Below are positions 1-8,001 of a stretch of DNA of 21,558 bases, one piece after another. The stretch spans positions 1 to 21,558 of the forward strand of contig DCGR01000040.1 in the NCBI GenBank assembly GCA_002315285.1, written 5' to 3'. Below the pieces are notes generated by a model. That model saw only the letters and a program-made list of their open reading frames with translations. It made no database searches and was not told the DNA's origin. The position numbers and the translations under genes are program-made. The stretch comes from Bacteroides sp. UBA1773. GTDB lineage: Bacteria; Bacteroidota; Bacteroidia; Bacteroidales; Bacteroidaceae. Positions within the stretch are counted from its first letter, which is position 1; each line of letters begins with the position of its first letter.

Positions 1-49
1 GAGCTACACGCTATTTGATAGTGTTTTGTTATGTCTTTACTTATCGGCC

Positions 50-1963
50 TCATTTGACCTCCTCGAAGTCAGCATCCTGTACGTTGTCATTGGCTTGACC
101 GGCATTGCCTGCACCGTTTTGAGAATCAGCCTGTGACCCGGCTTGTGGCCCTTGCTGAGCACCGCTCTGTGCATACATGGCCGCACTGGCTGCCTGGAAG
201 GCAGTGTTGAGCTCGTTGATGCTTGCGTCGATGGCAGCAATGTCTTGCGACTTGTGCGCATCTTTCAGCTTCTGCAAGGCAGCTTCGATAGGTGCCTTCT
301 TGTCGGCTGGCAACTTGTCGCCCAGTTCCTTCAACTGATTCTCTGTCTGGAAAATCATGGAGTCGGCTTGGTTGAGCTTGTCGATTTTCTCGCGTTCTTT
401 CTTGTCGGCTTCTGCGTTGGCTTCAGCCTCGGCCTTCATGCGTGCAATCTCATCCTTGCTCAAGCCACTGGATGCTTCGATGCGGATGGCTTGTTCCTTA
501 CCGGTGGCCTTGTCTTTGGCCGATACCTTCAGAATGCCGTTGGCATCAATGTCGAAGCTGACCTCAATTTGTGGAACACCACGGCGTGCCGGAGCAATGC
601 CTTCGAGGTTGAACTGACCAATCGACTTGTTCTGCGATGCCATAGGACGTTCGCCCTGCAGTACGTGAATGGTCACTGCGGTCTGGTTGTCGGCAGCTGT
701 CGAGAATGTCTCGCTCTTGTGGCAGGGGATAGTGGTGTTTGCGTCGATAAGCTTTGTCATCACGCCACCCAAGGTCTCGATACCCATGGTAAGCGGAGTG
801 ACATCGAGCAGCACGATATCCGACTTCTCGCCTGTGAGTACGGCTCCCTGAATGGATGCACCTACAGCTACCACCTCATCGGGGTTCACACCCTTTGAAG
901 GAGTTTTGCCGAAGAAGTCTTCCACAAGTTTCTGAACGGCAGGAATACGGCTCGAACCACCTACCAGAATCACTTCATCGATGTCGGCATTGTTCAGACC
1001 TGCATCGCTCATGGCTTTCTTGCATGGTTCAAGACATGCTTGGATCAATCCGTAGGCCAGTGCTTCGAACTTGGCGCGCGAGAGGGTCTTCATCATGTGC
1101 TTAGGCATGCCGTTGACAGGCATGATGTAAGGCAGGTTGATTTCGGTGGAGGAAGAACTTGACAACTCAATCTTGGCCTTTTCGGCTGCCTCTTTCAAGC
1201 GTTGCATGGCCATTGGGTCGGCAGTAAGGTCGGCGCCTTCATCATTCTTGAACTCCTGTACCAGCCAGTCGATGATGACTTGGTCGAAATCATCGCCACC
1301 CAGGTGGGTGTCACCGTTGGTCGAGAGCACTTCGAACACACCGCCACCAAATTCAAGGATACTGATATCGAACGTACCACCACCGAGGTCGAAGACGGCA
1401 ATCTTCATGTCCTTGTTTGCTTTGTCAATGCCGTAGGCCAGTGCAGCGGCTGTAGGCTCGTTGACGATACGCTTCACGTCCAGACCAGCAATCTGTCCGG
1501 CTTCCTTCGTAGCCTGACGCTGTGAGTCGGAGAAGTAGGCTGGTACGGTGATGACAGCTTCGGTCACTTCCTGTCCCAGATAATCCTCTGCGGTCTTTTT
1601 CATCTTCTGTAGAATCATTGCGGAGATTTCCTGCGGAGTGTAGAGGCGGCCGTCGATGTTGACACGCGGAGTGTTGTTGTCGCCACGCGATACCTCGTAA
1701 GGCATACGTGTGATTTCTTTCTGGACCTGGTCGTATGTTTCGCCCATGAAACGCTTGATGGAGAACACCGTGCGCTTGGGGTTTGTGATGGCCTGACGTT
1801 TGGCCGAATCGCCTACCTTACGTTCTCCGCCATCTACGAAAGCCACTACTGAGGGAGTCGTGCGTTTGCCTTCGGAGTTTGCTATTACCACTGGTTCGTT
1901 ACCTTCAAAAACAGATACACAAGAGTTTGTTGTACCTAAGTCAATTCCTATAATCTTTCCCAT
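50..1963 (-). CDS. dnaK: Molecular chaperone DnaK (Hsp70)
   Basis: ATP-dependent Hsp70 chaperone of the cytoplasm that binds exposed hydrophobic segments of client proteins together with DnaJ and GrpE. The 637-aa product has the full family layout. The ATPase domain starts with GIDLGTTNS at residues 6-14. It continues with the second phosphate loop VFDLGGGTFD near residue 190 and the adenosine motif VILVGGSSRIP near 330. The linker is VLLDVTPL, followed by the beta-sandwich substrate domain and the helical lid. A Gln/Ala/Gly-rich tail ends in DADFEEVK, as in bacterial DnaKs that bind co-chaperones through their C-terminus. Length is normal. The ATG at 1963 starts directly with the conserved MGKIIGIDLG. 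No grpE or dnaJ is adjacent within the window. A hairpin lies between this gene and the upstream reductase gene, so dnaK is probably transcribed separately. I found no clear TAnnTTTG box or CIRCE element in its leader. Confidence 0.98.
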   Translation of the reverse strand: MGKIIGIDLGTTNSCVSVFEGNEPVVIANSEGKRTTPSVVAFVDGGERKVGDSAKRQAITNPKRTVFSIKRFMGETYDQVQKEITRMPYEVSRGDNNTPRVNIDGRLYTPQEISAMILQKMKKTAEDYLGQEVTEAVITVPAYFSDSQRQATKEAGQIAGLDVKRIVNEPTAAALAYGIDKANKDMKIAVFDLGGGTFDISILEFGGGVFEVLSTNGDTHLGGDDFDQVIIDWLVQEFKNDEGADLTADPMAMQRLKEAAEKAKIELSSSSSTEINLPYIMPVNGMPKHMMKTLSRAKFEALAYGLIQACLEPCKKAMSDAGLNNADIDEVILVGGSSRIPAVQKLVEDFFGKTPSKGVNPDEVVAVGASIQGAVLTGEKSDIVLLDVTPLTMGIETLGGVMTKLIDANTTIPCHKSETFSTAADNQTAVTIHVLQGERPMASQNKSIGQFNLEGIAPARRGVPQIEVSFDIDANGILKVSAKDKATGKEQAIRIEASSGLSKDEIARMKAEAEANAEADKKEREKIDKLNQADSMIFQTENQLKELGDKLPADKKAPIEAALQKLKDAHKSQDIAAIDASINELNTAFQAASAAMYAQSGAQQGPQAGSQADSQNGAGNAGQANDNVQDADFEEVK

Positions 1964-2019
1964 AATATATTGTTTTTATTTGTTATTACTTGAAAAATGT
2001 TCCCGCCATATCCACAGCA

Positions 2020-2054
2020 AACAGCGTGCCAAAGCTGAGGCTTGACACGCTGTT
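2020..2054. terminator. Inverted repeat between the reductase gene and dnaK
   Basis: AACAGCGTG (2020-2028) pairs with CACGCTGTT (2046-2054), and after a mismatch the stem continues with a bulged CAA/TTG-type segment closed by a TGAG loop. On the plus strand it is followed by a T-rich tract, but no plus-strand gene ends here. On the minus strand it has no T run. It sits about 57 bp upstream of the dnaK start. It may end the serS-reductase transcript or form part of the dnaK leader; the sequence does not decide between these. Confidence 0.45.
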
Positions 2055-2084
2055 TATTTTCTTTCGGTGAAATATTTGTCCTTC

Positions 2085-2107
2085 GAGACTGACAACTTGT
2101 CAGTCTC
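2085..2107 (-). terminator. Perfect 11+1+11 palindrome over the reductase stop codon
   Basis: GAGACTGACAA and TTGTCAGTCTC flank a single C, a 23-base perfect palindrome. As RNA it would form a 10-bp stem with a 3-base loop. The TGA stop of the fused reductase gene (2100-2102) lies inside the stem. No U tract follows on the minus strand, so this is not a textbook intrinsic terminator. A role in 3'-end protection or termination is inferred only. Confidence 0.5.
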
Positions 2108-4388
2108 TCAATTTCTCGTTCATTGCTGCGGCAGCTCTGCGTCCGTCGCCCATGGCAAGGATGACCGTTGCGCCACCACGCACAATGTCGCCTCCGGCGA
2201 ATATGGTAGGGATGGAACTCTGCATCTGTTCGTTCACGGCAATGGTGTTCTTTCGGCCCAATTCCAGTCCTTCGACCGACTTGGGTACAATGGGATTGGG
2301 ACTTACGCCTACGGCTACGATGGCCATGTCGATGTCGATGGTGACGGTAGCACTGGGGATGGCCACCGGGCTGCGACGACCTGACGCATCAGGTTCGCCC
2401 AGTTCCATTTGCTGCAGCACCACTTGCTTCACACATCCCTTTTCGTCGGCGATGTACTCTATCGGGTTGTGGAGTGTCAGGAACTCGATGCCTTCTTCCT
2501 TGGCATGTTTCACTTCTTCCAGACGTGCAGGCATCTCGGCCTCGCTACGGCGATAGGCTATGAACACACGCTTGGCACCCAATCGCTTGGCTGTTCGGCA
2601 TGAGTCCATGGCGGTGTTTCCGCCACCGACCACCATGACGCTACGGGCCGGATTGATAGGAGTATCGGTTTCCGGGTTGGAGGCATCCATGAGGTTCACG
2701 CGGGTGAGGTATTCGTTGCTCGACATGATGTTGACGCTGTTCTCGCCCGGTATGCCCATGAAATTGGGCAGACCGGCACCCGAGGCAATGAAGATGCCTT
2801 TGAAACCCTGTTGTTCAAGTTCGTTCACCTGTATGGTCTTACCAACGATGCAATCCTTCACGAAGTTCACACCCATCTTGCGCAGGTTGTCAATTTCAAC
2901 ATCGACAATGCGGTTGGGCAAGCGGAACTCTGGAATGCCATATTTCAGCACGCCACCTATTTCGTGAAGTGCCTCGAACACGGTGACGTCATAGCCATAC
3001 TTGGCCATGTCACCGGCAAAACTCAGTCCGGCAGGACCTGATCCGACCACGGCTACCTTGATGCCGTTCTTGGGCGCAAGCTCTGGCAACTGCATTTGTC
3101 CGCTTTCGCGCTCATAGTCGGCCACGAAGCGTTCCAGGTTGCCGATGGCCACAGCGGGCTCGTTCATTTTCAAGTGGATGCACTGGCTCTCGCATTGTTT
3201 CTCCTGTGGGCACACACGTCCGCACACGGCCGGCAATGAAGATGTATGCTTCAGCACACGTGCCGCCTCAAGGAATTCTCCCCGCTCCACATTCTTGATG
3301 AACGAAGGTATTTCGATGCCGACCGGACAACCCTGCATACAGGTGGGGTTGGCGCAGTCCAGACAGCGCTTGGCCTCGGTCATGGCCTGTTCCTTGGTAT
3401 ATCCGGTGTTGACTTCCTCGGTGCGGGTGGTGGCACGATACACAGGGTTCAGCTCATTCATGGGGCAACGCGCTATGGCGGTACGCTCTTTCGGCCTCAT
3501 CGATTTGCGCAGTTCTTCACGCCAGGGAGCCTTGCGATCGAGCAGTTCTTCCATGGGGCTTGCACTCTGCTTTGTCTGGTAGCGGGCCAGTTCCTGCTGC
3601 TCCTCGCCTTTGAATGACCCCATGCGCTTGAACATTTCGTCGAAATCGACTTGATGGCCGTCGAACTCAGGACCATCCACACACACGAAGCGGGTTTTCC
3701 CACCCACGGTGATGCGGCAAGCACCACACATGCCAGTGCCATCGACCATGATGGTGTTGAGTGACACATCCGTCGGAATGTCATATTTCTTGGTGAGCAG
3801 GCAGCAGAATTTCATCATGATGGCAGGACCGATGGCGAAACATTTGTCAACGTGTTCACGCTGGATGACCTGTTCCATGCCTACGGTCACAACTCCTTGT
3901 TGCCCATAACTGCCATCGTCGGTCATGATGATGACCTCATCGGCCGACTTGCGCACTTCATCCTCCATGATGATGAGTTCCTTGTTCCGACCGGCCAACA
4001 CGGCAATGACTTTGTTGCCTGCAGCCTTCAGGGCCTGGATGATAGGAAGCATGGGAGCGACGCCCACACCACCACCGGCACAGAGCACGGTGCCATAGTT
4101 TTCGATATGGGTGGGTTGTCCGAGCGGACCAACCACATCTTCGATGTAGTCGCCGGCATTGAGCTTGCAAAGCTTGGTCGATGAAACACCTATCATCTGT
4201 ACCACCAGCAGGATGGTGCCTTTTTCAAGGTCTGCCCCAGCAATGGTCAGCGGCATACGTTCGCCATTCTTATCGACACGGATGATGACGAAGTTGCCAG
4301 CCTTGCGCGACTTCGCGATGAGCGGAGCCTCTACTTCGAACTGGAATACTTTCTCGGAGAATTGTTTTTTGCTGACAATCTTGTTCAT
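2100..4388 (-). CDS. Fused ferredoxin-NADP reductase alpha / NADPH-dependent glutamate synthase small-chain-like protein (NfnAB-like)
   Basis: A 762-aa fusion of two flavoproteins that are separate subunits in many bacteria. Residues 1-275 are dihydroorotate-dehydrogenase-B/NfnA-like: an FAD motif near RMPLTIAGAD (44-53), an NAD loop CAGGGVGVAP (103-112) and a [2Fe-2S] cysteine set C221, C224, C236 (MCGACR...VCVDGPEFDGH). Residues 300-762 are GltA/NfnB-like. They carry two [4Fe-4S] clusters (C342, C345, C350, C354 and C389, C393, C399, C403), an FAD Rossmann motif VAVVGSGPAG at 445-454 and an NADPH Rossmann motif VMVVGGGNTA at 584-593. The closing FAD motif is FAGGDIVRGG. No glutamate synthase large subunit is adjacent. 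That favours an NADH-dependent reduced ferredoxin:NADP+ oxidoreductase-type role over glutamate synthesis, though databases often label the family GltA. It lies 43 bp downstream of serS, probably in the same operon. Confidence 0.9.
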   Translation of the reverse strand: MNKIVSKKQFSEKVFQFEVEAPLIAKSRKAGNFVIIRVDKNGERMPLTIAGADLEKGTILLVVQMIGVSSTKLCKLNAGDYIEDVVGPLGQPTHIENYGTVLCAGGGVGVAPMLPIIQALKAAGNKVIAVLAGRNKELIIMEDEVRKSADEVIIMTDDGSYGQQGVVTVGMEQVIQREHVDKCFAIGPAIMMKFCCLLTKKYDIPTDVSLNTIMVDGTGMCGACRITVGGKTRFVCVDGPEFDGHQVDFDEMFKRMGSFKGEEQQELARYQTKQSASPMEELLDRKAPWREELRKSMRPKERTAIARCPMNELNPVYRATTRTEEVNTGYTKEQAMTEAKRCLDCANPTCMQGCPVGIEIPSFIKNVERGEFLEAARVLKHTSSLPAVCGRVCPQEKQCESQCIHLKMNEPAVAIGNLERFVADYERESGQMQLPELAPKNGIKVAVVGSGPAGLSFAGDMAKYGYDVTVFEALHEIGGVLKYGIPEFRLPNRIVDVEIDNLRKMGVNFVKDCIVGKTIQVNELEQQGFKGIFIASGAGLPNFMGIPGENSVNIMSSNEYLTRVNLMDASNPETDTPINPARSVMVVGGGNTAMDSCRTAKRLGAKRVFIAYRRSEAEMPARLEEVKHAKEEGIEFLTLHNPIEYIADEKGCVKQVVLQQMELGEPDASGRRSPVAIPSATVTIDIDMAIVAVGVSPNPIVPKSVEGLELGRKNTIAVNEQMQSSIPTIFAGGDIVRGGATVILAMGDGRRAAAAMNEKLRD

Positions 4389-4431
4389 GGTTTCTTTTGT
4401 GTATTTTGTTGTATGTTGTATTGTGTCTGGA

Positions 4432-5745
4432 TTATTTAATCATGTCGAAGCCCGTGTAAGGCTGCAATGCCTTCGGAATGCGTATGCCTTCGGGAGTCTG
4501 GTTGTTCTCCAACAAAGCAGCCACGATGCGCGGCAGAGCCAGGGCTGAACCGTTCAGGGTGTGGCAAAGCTCCGTCTTCTTGTCGGCCGTACGGTAACGG
4601 CATTTCAGACGGTTGGCCTGATAGGTGTCGAAATTGCTTACCGAGCTTACCTCTAACCAGCGTTTCTGAGCTTCGCTATACACCTCGAAATCGTAGCAGA
4701 TGGCGGCCGTGAAGCTCATGTCGCCACCACAGAGGCGAAGGATGCGATAGGGCAGTTCGAGTTTTTTCAGCAAACCTTCTATGTGTTCCAACATTTCCTG
4801 ATGGCTCTCGGCGCTATGTTGTGGGGTGTCGATGCGTACTATCTCAATTTTCGAGAACTCATGCAGACGATTCAGACCCCGTACGTCCTTGCCGTAGCTT
4901 CCTGCTTCCCGACGGAAACACTGGGTGTAGGCACAATTCCTGATAGGCAGTTGTTTCTCATCGAGGATGACATCGCGGTAGATATTGGTGACAGGCACCT
5001 CGGCTGTCGGAATCAGATAGAGGTCATCGACCTCACAGTGATACATCTGTCCTTCCTTGTCAGGCAACTGGCCTGTGCCGTAGCCCGAAGCCTGGTTCAC
5101 TACTGTAGGGGGCATGATTTCGGTGTAGCCTGCCTTGTTTGCCTCGGCGAGAAAGAAATTGATCAGCGCACGCTGCAACTGTGCGCCCTTACCTTTATAT
5201 ACAGGGAATCCGGCACCGGTGATTTTCACGCCCAGGTCGAAATCTATCAAGTCATATTTCTTTGCCAACTCCCAGTGGGGTACTTTCGCATCGCCATTGT
5301 CAACAACAGCATCCCAGTTGCCTACGGTGTCGCCCTCCTTGCATTCGCGCAAGCTGCTTTTCACCACCAGATTGTCCTCTGCACAGACTCCTTCGGGTAC
5401 CAAGTCGTAGGGCACATTCGGAATGGTATAGAGCAATTGCTGCAAACTTTCGGCAGCGGCATTCATGTCGGCTTCGATACCCTTGTTCAGCTCTTTCAGT
5501 TCAGCCACACGGGCCTTTGCCTTCTCGGCTTCGTCTTTCTGGCCGTTTTTCATGTACATGCCTATCGACTTTGATGCGGCATTGACCTCAGCCAGGTTAT
5601 TATCAAGTTTCGCTTGCGACTTTTTGCGTTCGTTGTTGAGCTCAATCACCTTTTCGATGGTTGCTTTCGCATTCTTGAAGTTCTTTTTCTCCAACCCTTT
5701 GATTACTTTTTCGGTGTTGTCTGTGATTTGTCTAATCGTCAGCAT
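4432..5745 (-). CDS. serS: Serine--tRNA ligase
   Basis: Class II aminoacyl-tRNA synthetase that charges tRNA-Ser (and tRNA-Sec where present) with serine in the cytoplasm. The 437-aa protein starts with the antiparallel coiled-coil tRNA-binding arm (about residues 25-110, rich in Lys, Glu and Ala). The catalytic core follows: TAEVPVTNIYRD, motif 2 FRREAGSYGKDVRGLNRLHE and motif 3 GSALALPRIVAALLENNQ near the C-terminus. Length and order are normal for the family. The ATG at 5745 opens with MLTIRQITDN, matching the usual start. A -7-like box lies about 60 bp upstream. The reductase gene follows after 43 bp, so the two are probably co-transcribed. Confidence 0.98.
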   Translation of the reverse strand: MLTIRQITDNTEKVIKGLEKKNFKNAKATIEKVIELNNERKKSQAKLDNNLAEVNAASKSIGMYMKNGQKDEAEKAKARVAELKELNKGIEADMNAAAESLQQLLYTIPNVPYDLVPEGVCAEDNLVVKSSLRECKEGDTVGNWDAVVDNGDAKVPHWELAKKYDLIDFDLGVKITGAGFPVYKGKGAQLQRALINFFLAEANKAGYTEIMPPTVVNQASGYGTGQLPDKEGQMYHCEVDDLYLIPTAEVPVTNIYRDVILDEKQLPIRNCAYTQCFRREAGSYGKDVRGLNRLHEFSKIEIVRIDTPQHSAESHQEMLEHIEGLLKKLELPYRILRLCGGDMSFTAAICYDFEVYSEAQKRWLEVSSVSNFDTYQANRLKCRYRTADKKTELCHTLNGSALALPRIVAALLENNQTPEGIRIPKALQPYTGFDMIK

Positions 5746-5803
5746 AATATTTGTTTTTTACATTTTTTCGTACAATTCGCAATCGCTTGAAGCAATAATT
5801 TTG

Positions 5804-5811
5804 CAAAATTA
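5804..5811 (-). promoter_or_regulatory. Bacteroidetes -7 box upstream of serS
   Basis: On the minus strand the sequence reads TAATTTTG, matching the Bacteroidetes -7 consensus TAnnTTTG. It lies about 58 bp before the serS ATG. A TTTG further upstream is spaced slightly too far to be a convincing -33 element, so only the -7 box is called. Confidence 0.55.
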
Positions 5812-5869
5812 AACATTTTATTTGAAAGTGTCCACAAAATGATGAAAAAGCCATCAAATAGTTGTGGGC

Positions 5870-6853
5870 TCAGACTATGGGACTATCGTCATCCATCGGG
5901 AACTTGACATTCCAGTCCTTGCGAAGCGAATCCATCAATCGCATGATGGCCAATGTTTCGGCATGAGGCATGATGGGACTTTCCTGGCGACCCAGCAGTA
6001 ACGCATTCTCACATTCGAAAATCTCGTGTTCGTATCCTGTGGTTCGCGATGCTGCCACATGGGTGAGAAGACGCTTGTGCATCTTGTCGAACACCTCAAC
6101 ACGACATGGATTGTTGATGTTATCGACTACCAGATAGCCTTTGTCGCCATGAATGACTCCCCGACGGTCGTTGGCACAATCGATGGCGGAACTGATGGTT
6201 GCCATCTTCCCGTCGGAATAGACAAACGTGATGTTGTTTTTCAGGTCAACCCCCTGCACGCTCTTCACACACGAAGAATGAACTTCCTGGATGTCGCTTC
6301 CGAAATGCATACGCGCGAAGTTGATGCCATAAATGCCTAAATCGAGCAATGCTCCTCCGCACAGTTCCGGCTGCATGACACGCGCTTTGTGGGTGACTTC
6401 ATAGCACAACGAGGCCGACAACATCCGGGGAATGCCAATCGCTCCACTTTCCAGCACCTTGTTTATCTTCTGTGACAGGGGCATGAAACGGGTCCACATG
6501 GCCTCCATTAGGAATACTCCTTTTTCCCTCGCCATGCGGATGAGTTGTTCGGCCTGGAGGGCATTGGCTGTGAATGCCTTTTCGCAGAGCACGGATTTTC
6601 CATGGACAATGGCCAATGACGCGTGGGCAAAATGGTGTGAGTGCGGCGTAGCCACATAAACCAAATCCACCTTTTCATCGTCCACCAGTTCCTCGTACGA
6701 TCCGTAGGCCTTTTCGAAGCCCCATTGGGCAGCAAACGAGCGGGCGCGTTCTGCGTCGCGCGAGGCCACCGCGTAGCGCATCTCCGGGAAACGCTGTATG
6801 GTATTGGCTATCTTCGAGGCAATGGAGCCAGCCCCAATGATTCCTATTCTCAT
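5870..6853 (-). CDS. Gfo/Idh/MocA family NAD(P)-dependent oxidoreductase
   Basis: Predicted cytoplasmic NAD(P)-dependent sugar or polyol dehydrogenase; the substrate cannot be read from the sequence. The 327-aa protein begins MRIGIIGAGSIASKIANTI, a Rossmann dinucleotide-binding motif. It has the family's EK motif in SVLCEKAFTANA (about residues 92-103). The C-terminal alpha/beta domain contains the usual GGALLDLGIYGINFA segment, where family members place substrate-binding residues. An in-frame extension of 26 codons upstream is possible, but the ATG at 6853 is preferred. It starts exactly at the Rossmann strand, and it overlaps the upstream cupin stop as ATGA (6850-6853), a typical coupling junction. 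The pairing with a cupin suggests a small catabolic module for a sugar or sugar acid; this is inference. Confidence 0.9.
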   Translation of the reverse strand: MRIGIIGAGSIASKIANTIQRFPEMRYAVASRDAERARSFAAQWGFEKAYGSYEELVDDEKVDLVYVATPHSHHFAHASLAIVHGKSVLCEKAFTANALQAEQLIRMAREKGVFLMEAMWTRFMPLSQKINKVLESGAIGIPRMLSASLCYEVTHKARVMQPELCGGALLDLGIYGINFARMHFGSDIQEVHSSCVKSVQGVDLKNNITFVYSDGKMATISSAIDCANDRRGVIHGDKGYLVVDNINNPCRVEVFDKMHKRLLTHVAASRTTGYEHEIFECENALLLGRQESPIMPHAETLAIMRLMDSLRKDWNVKFPMDDDSPIV

Positions 6854-7188
6854 TGTGCAGCCACCACTGCCAGAAAGTCCAGGTCGGCAGCAGAGTTGTT
6901 GATTAGGCTGTGGGTATGACCCTTCGGACAATAATGACAGTCGCCTGCCGACAAAGCCTGCGTTTCTCCATCCATTACCACGCAGCCCTGTCCGGCGGTG
7001 ATGAAGATGACCTCACAACCGGCATCATGAGTGTGCATGCCAATGGATGCGCCTGGCACAAGCATTCCTTTCATGATGCGGTTTGTGCCATCGAAAAACA
7101 TGTGTGCACGCAGTTCCTTCTCTCCTCCTTTGAACTGCGGATGGGTGGTTTCGGCTATGGCATCGAATGCAATCCTGATTGTTTCCAT
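6850..7188 (-). CDS. Small single-domain cupin protein
   Basis: A 112-aa beta-barrel cupin, probably a metal-dependent sugar isomerase, epimerase or binding protein; the function is unknown. Cupin motif 1 is present as GASIGMHTHDAGCEV, with metal ligands H52, H54 and E59. Motif 2 is GDCHYCPKGHTHSLIN, with the fourth ligand H93. So the metal site is complete. The length is typical of the smallest cupins and there is no signal peptide. Its stop overlaps the start of the downstream oxidoreductase by four bases, so both are probably translated from one message. A TAATTTTG -7 box lies about 38 bp upstream of the ATG. Confidence 0.85.
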   Translation of the reverse strand: METIRIAFDAIAETTHPQFKGGEKELRAHMFFDGTNRIMKGMLVPGASIGMHTHDAGCEVIFITAGQGCVVMDGETQALSAGDCHYCPKGHTHSLINNSAADLDFLAVVAAQ

Positions 7189-7225
7189 CTTTTGCTTTTG
7201 TTATGTGATTTCCGTAATTATTCCG

Positions 7226-7233
7226 CAAAATTA
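7226..7233 (-). promoter_or_regulatory. Bacteroidetes -7 box for the cupin-oxidoreductase pair
   Basis: The minus strand reads TAATTTTG, matching TAnnTTTG, about 38 bp before the cupin ATG. It lies in a 142-bp divergent intergenic region shared with the lipoprotein promoter on the other strand. No convincing -33 element was found. Confidence 0.55.
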
Positions 7234-7296
7234 ACAAGAAAATCACTTCTGTGCCTAATTTTCAGATACGAAATGTTTTTTTTAACAATATTTCTT

Positions 7297-7304
7297 TATA
7301 TTTG
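7297..7304 (+). promoter_or_regulatory. Bacteroidetes -7 box for the CBM9-like lipoprotein genes
   Basis: TATATTTG matches TAnnTTTG and ends 26 bp before the ATG at 7331, leaving a leader of about 20 bases. The upstream DNA is very T-rich (run of eight or more T at 7276-7283). The second lipoprotein gene has no such box of its own because the duplicated segment starts downstream of it. Confidence 0.6.
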
Positions 7305-7318
7305 CGGCAAACTAATCA

Positions 7319-7993
7319 ACAACCATTCACATGAAACAGTTTATTTATTTTTTGTCGTTCGTGTCCTGTACACTATCGTTTCAAGGGTGTCAATCGCCCG
7401 ACAACACGCAATTCACCGACATTGGTCAGGGATTTGAGACCCACGCCTTGTATGCACCATGGTCGGGACTCGAAAACGATACCCGTTTCTGCTGTCACAG
7501 CACAGCCGACCGCTTTCACTTCATTTTCGAGGTCAACGACTCCACATTGACACTGACCGATCCTTACACGGGTGAGGATGATGTGAAGCCTGAAGACCGT
7601 GTGGAACTTTACTTCTGTCCAGACAAGGACATGAAAGAGCCGTTCCATTGCGCCGAGATGGATCCTAACGGACATGCGCTCGACTATGAGGCACATTTCT
7701 ATCGCAAACTCGATTTCAGTTGGAACTTCTCCACCCTGCAGTTGCACACTGCTTTCACGCCCACAGGTTACCGTGTGGGTGGTAGCATTGCCCGAAGCGA
7801 GTTGCAGGAACTGGGTCTGGATTTGGAAAACGGATTCTGGATGGGTGTGTTCCAGGCCGACTTCAAACCCAATGGCGATGTGGTGTGGTACTCGCTCAAA
7901 CCTACCGACGATGTTGAGGCCGACTTCCACCAGCCCAAAATCCTGTTCCCGTGCAAGATGACTCCTAAGGCTGAACGCTGAGGGGTGGTGATT
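7319..7993 (+). repeat. Tandem duplication, copy 1
   Basis: This segment aligns with 8002-8676 at a constant offset of 683 bases and without a visible indel. It begins ACAACCATTCACATGAAACA, 12 bases before the start codon, and covers the signal peptide and CBM9-like domain. It fades after GGTGGTGATT, just past the stop codon of the first gene. Confidence 0.9.
7331..7981 (+). CDS. CBM9-like-domain lipoprotein, truncated tandem copy
   Basis: A 216-aa predicted lipoprotein. The N-terminal hydrophobic stretch ends in the lipobox-like SFQGC (Cys20), giving an exported, lipid-anchored protein. The mature part resembles the carbohydrate-binding module family 9/DOMON-like fold. It has the DRVELYF strand, a MDPNGHALDYEAHF segment and GYRVGGSIARSEL, as seen in CBM9-like domains attached to surface glycosidases. 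It is nearly identical over long stretches to the N-terminal 216 residues of the next gene. It ends where that gene continues into its second domain: the Arg codon CGT at 8662 of copy 2 is TGA here, and similarity continues a few codons past it. So this is a shortened paralogue, possibly still functional as a stand-alone binding protein. Operon with the following gene is likely (32-bp gap). Confidence 0.8.
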   Translation: MKQFIYFLSFVSCTLSFQGCQSPDNTQFTDIGQGFETHALYAPWSGLENDTRFCCHSTADRFHFIFEVNDSTLTLTDPYTGEDDVKPEDRVELYFCPDKDMKEPFHCAEMDPNGHALDYEAHFYRKLDFSWNFSTLQLHTAFTPTGYRVGGSIARSELQELGLDLENGFWMGVFQADFKPNGDVVWYSLKPTDDVEADFHQPKILFPCKMTPKAER

Positions 7994-8001
7994 CCTAATT
8001 G

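Noticed and set aside
143..898. 251-aa plus-strand reading frame opposite dnaK
   Set aside because: It is the antisense shadow of dnaK codons, with no recognisable domain.
4783..5574. 263-aa plus-strand reading frame opposite serS
   Set aside because: Antisense shadow of serS, which has clear family motifs on the other strand.
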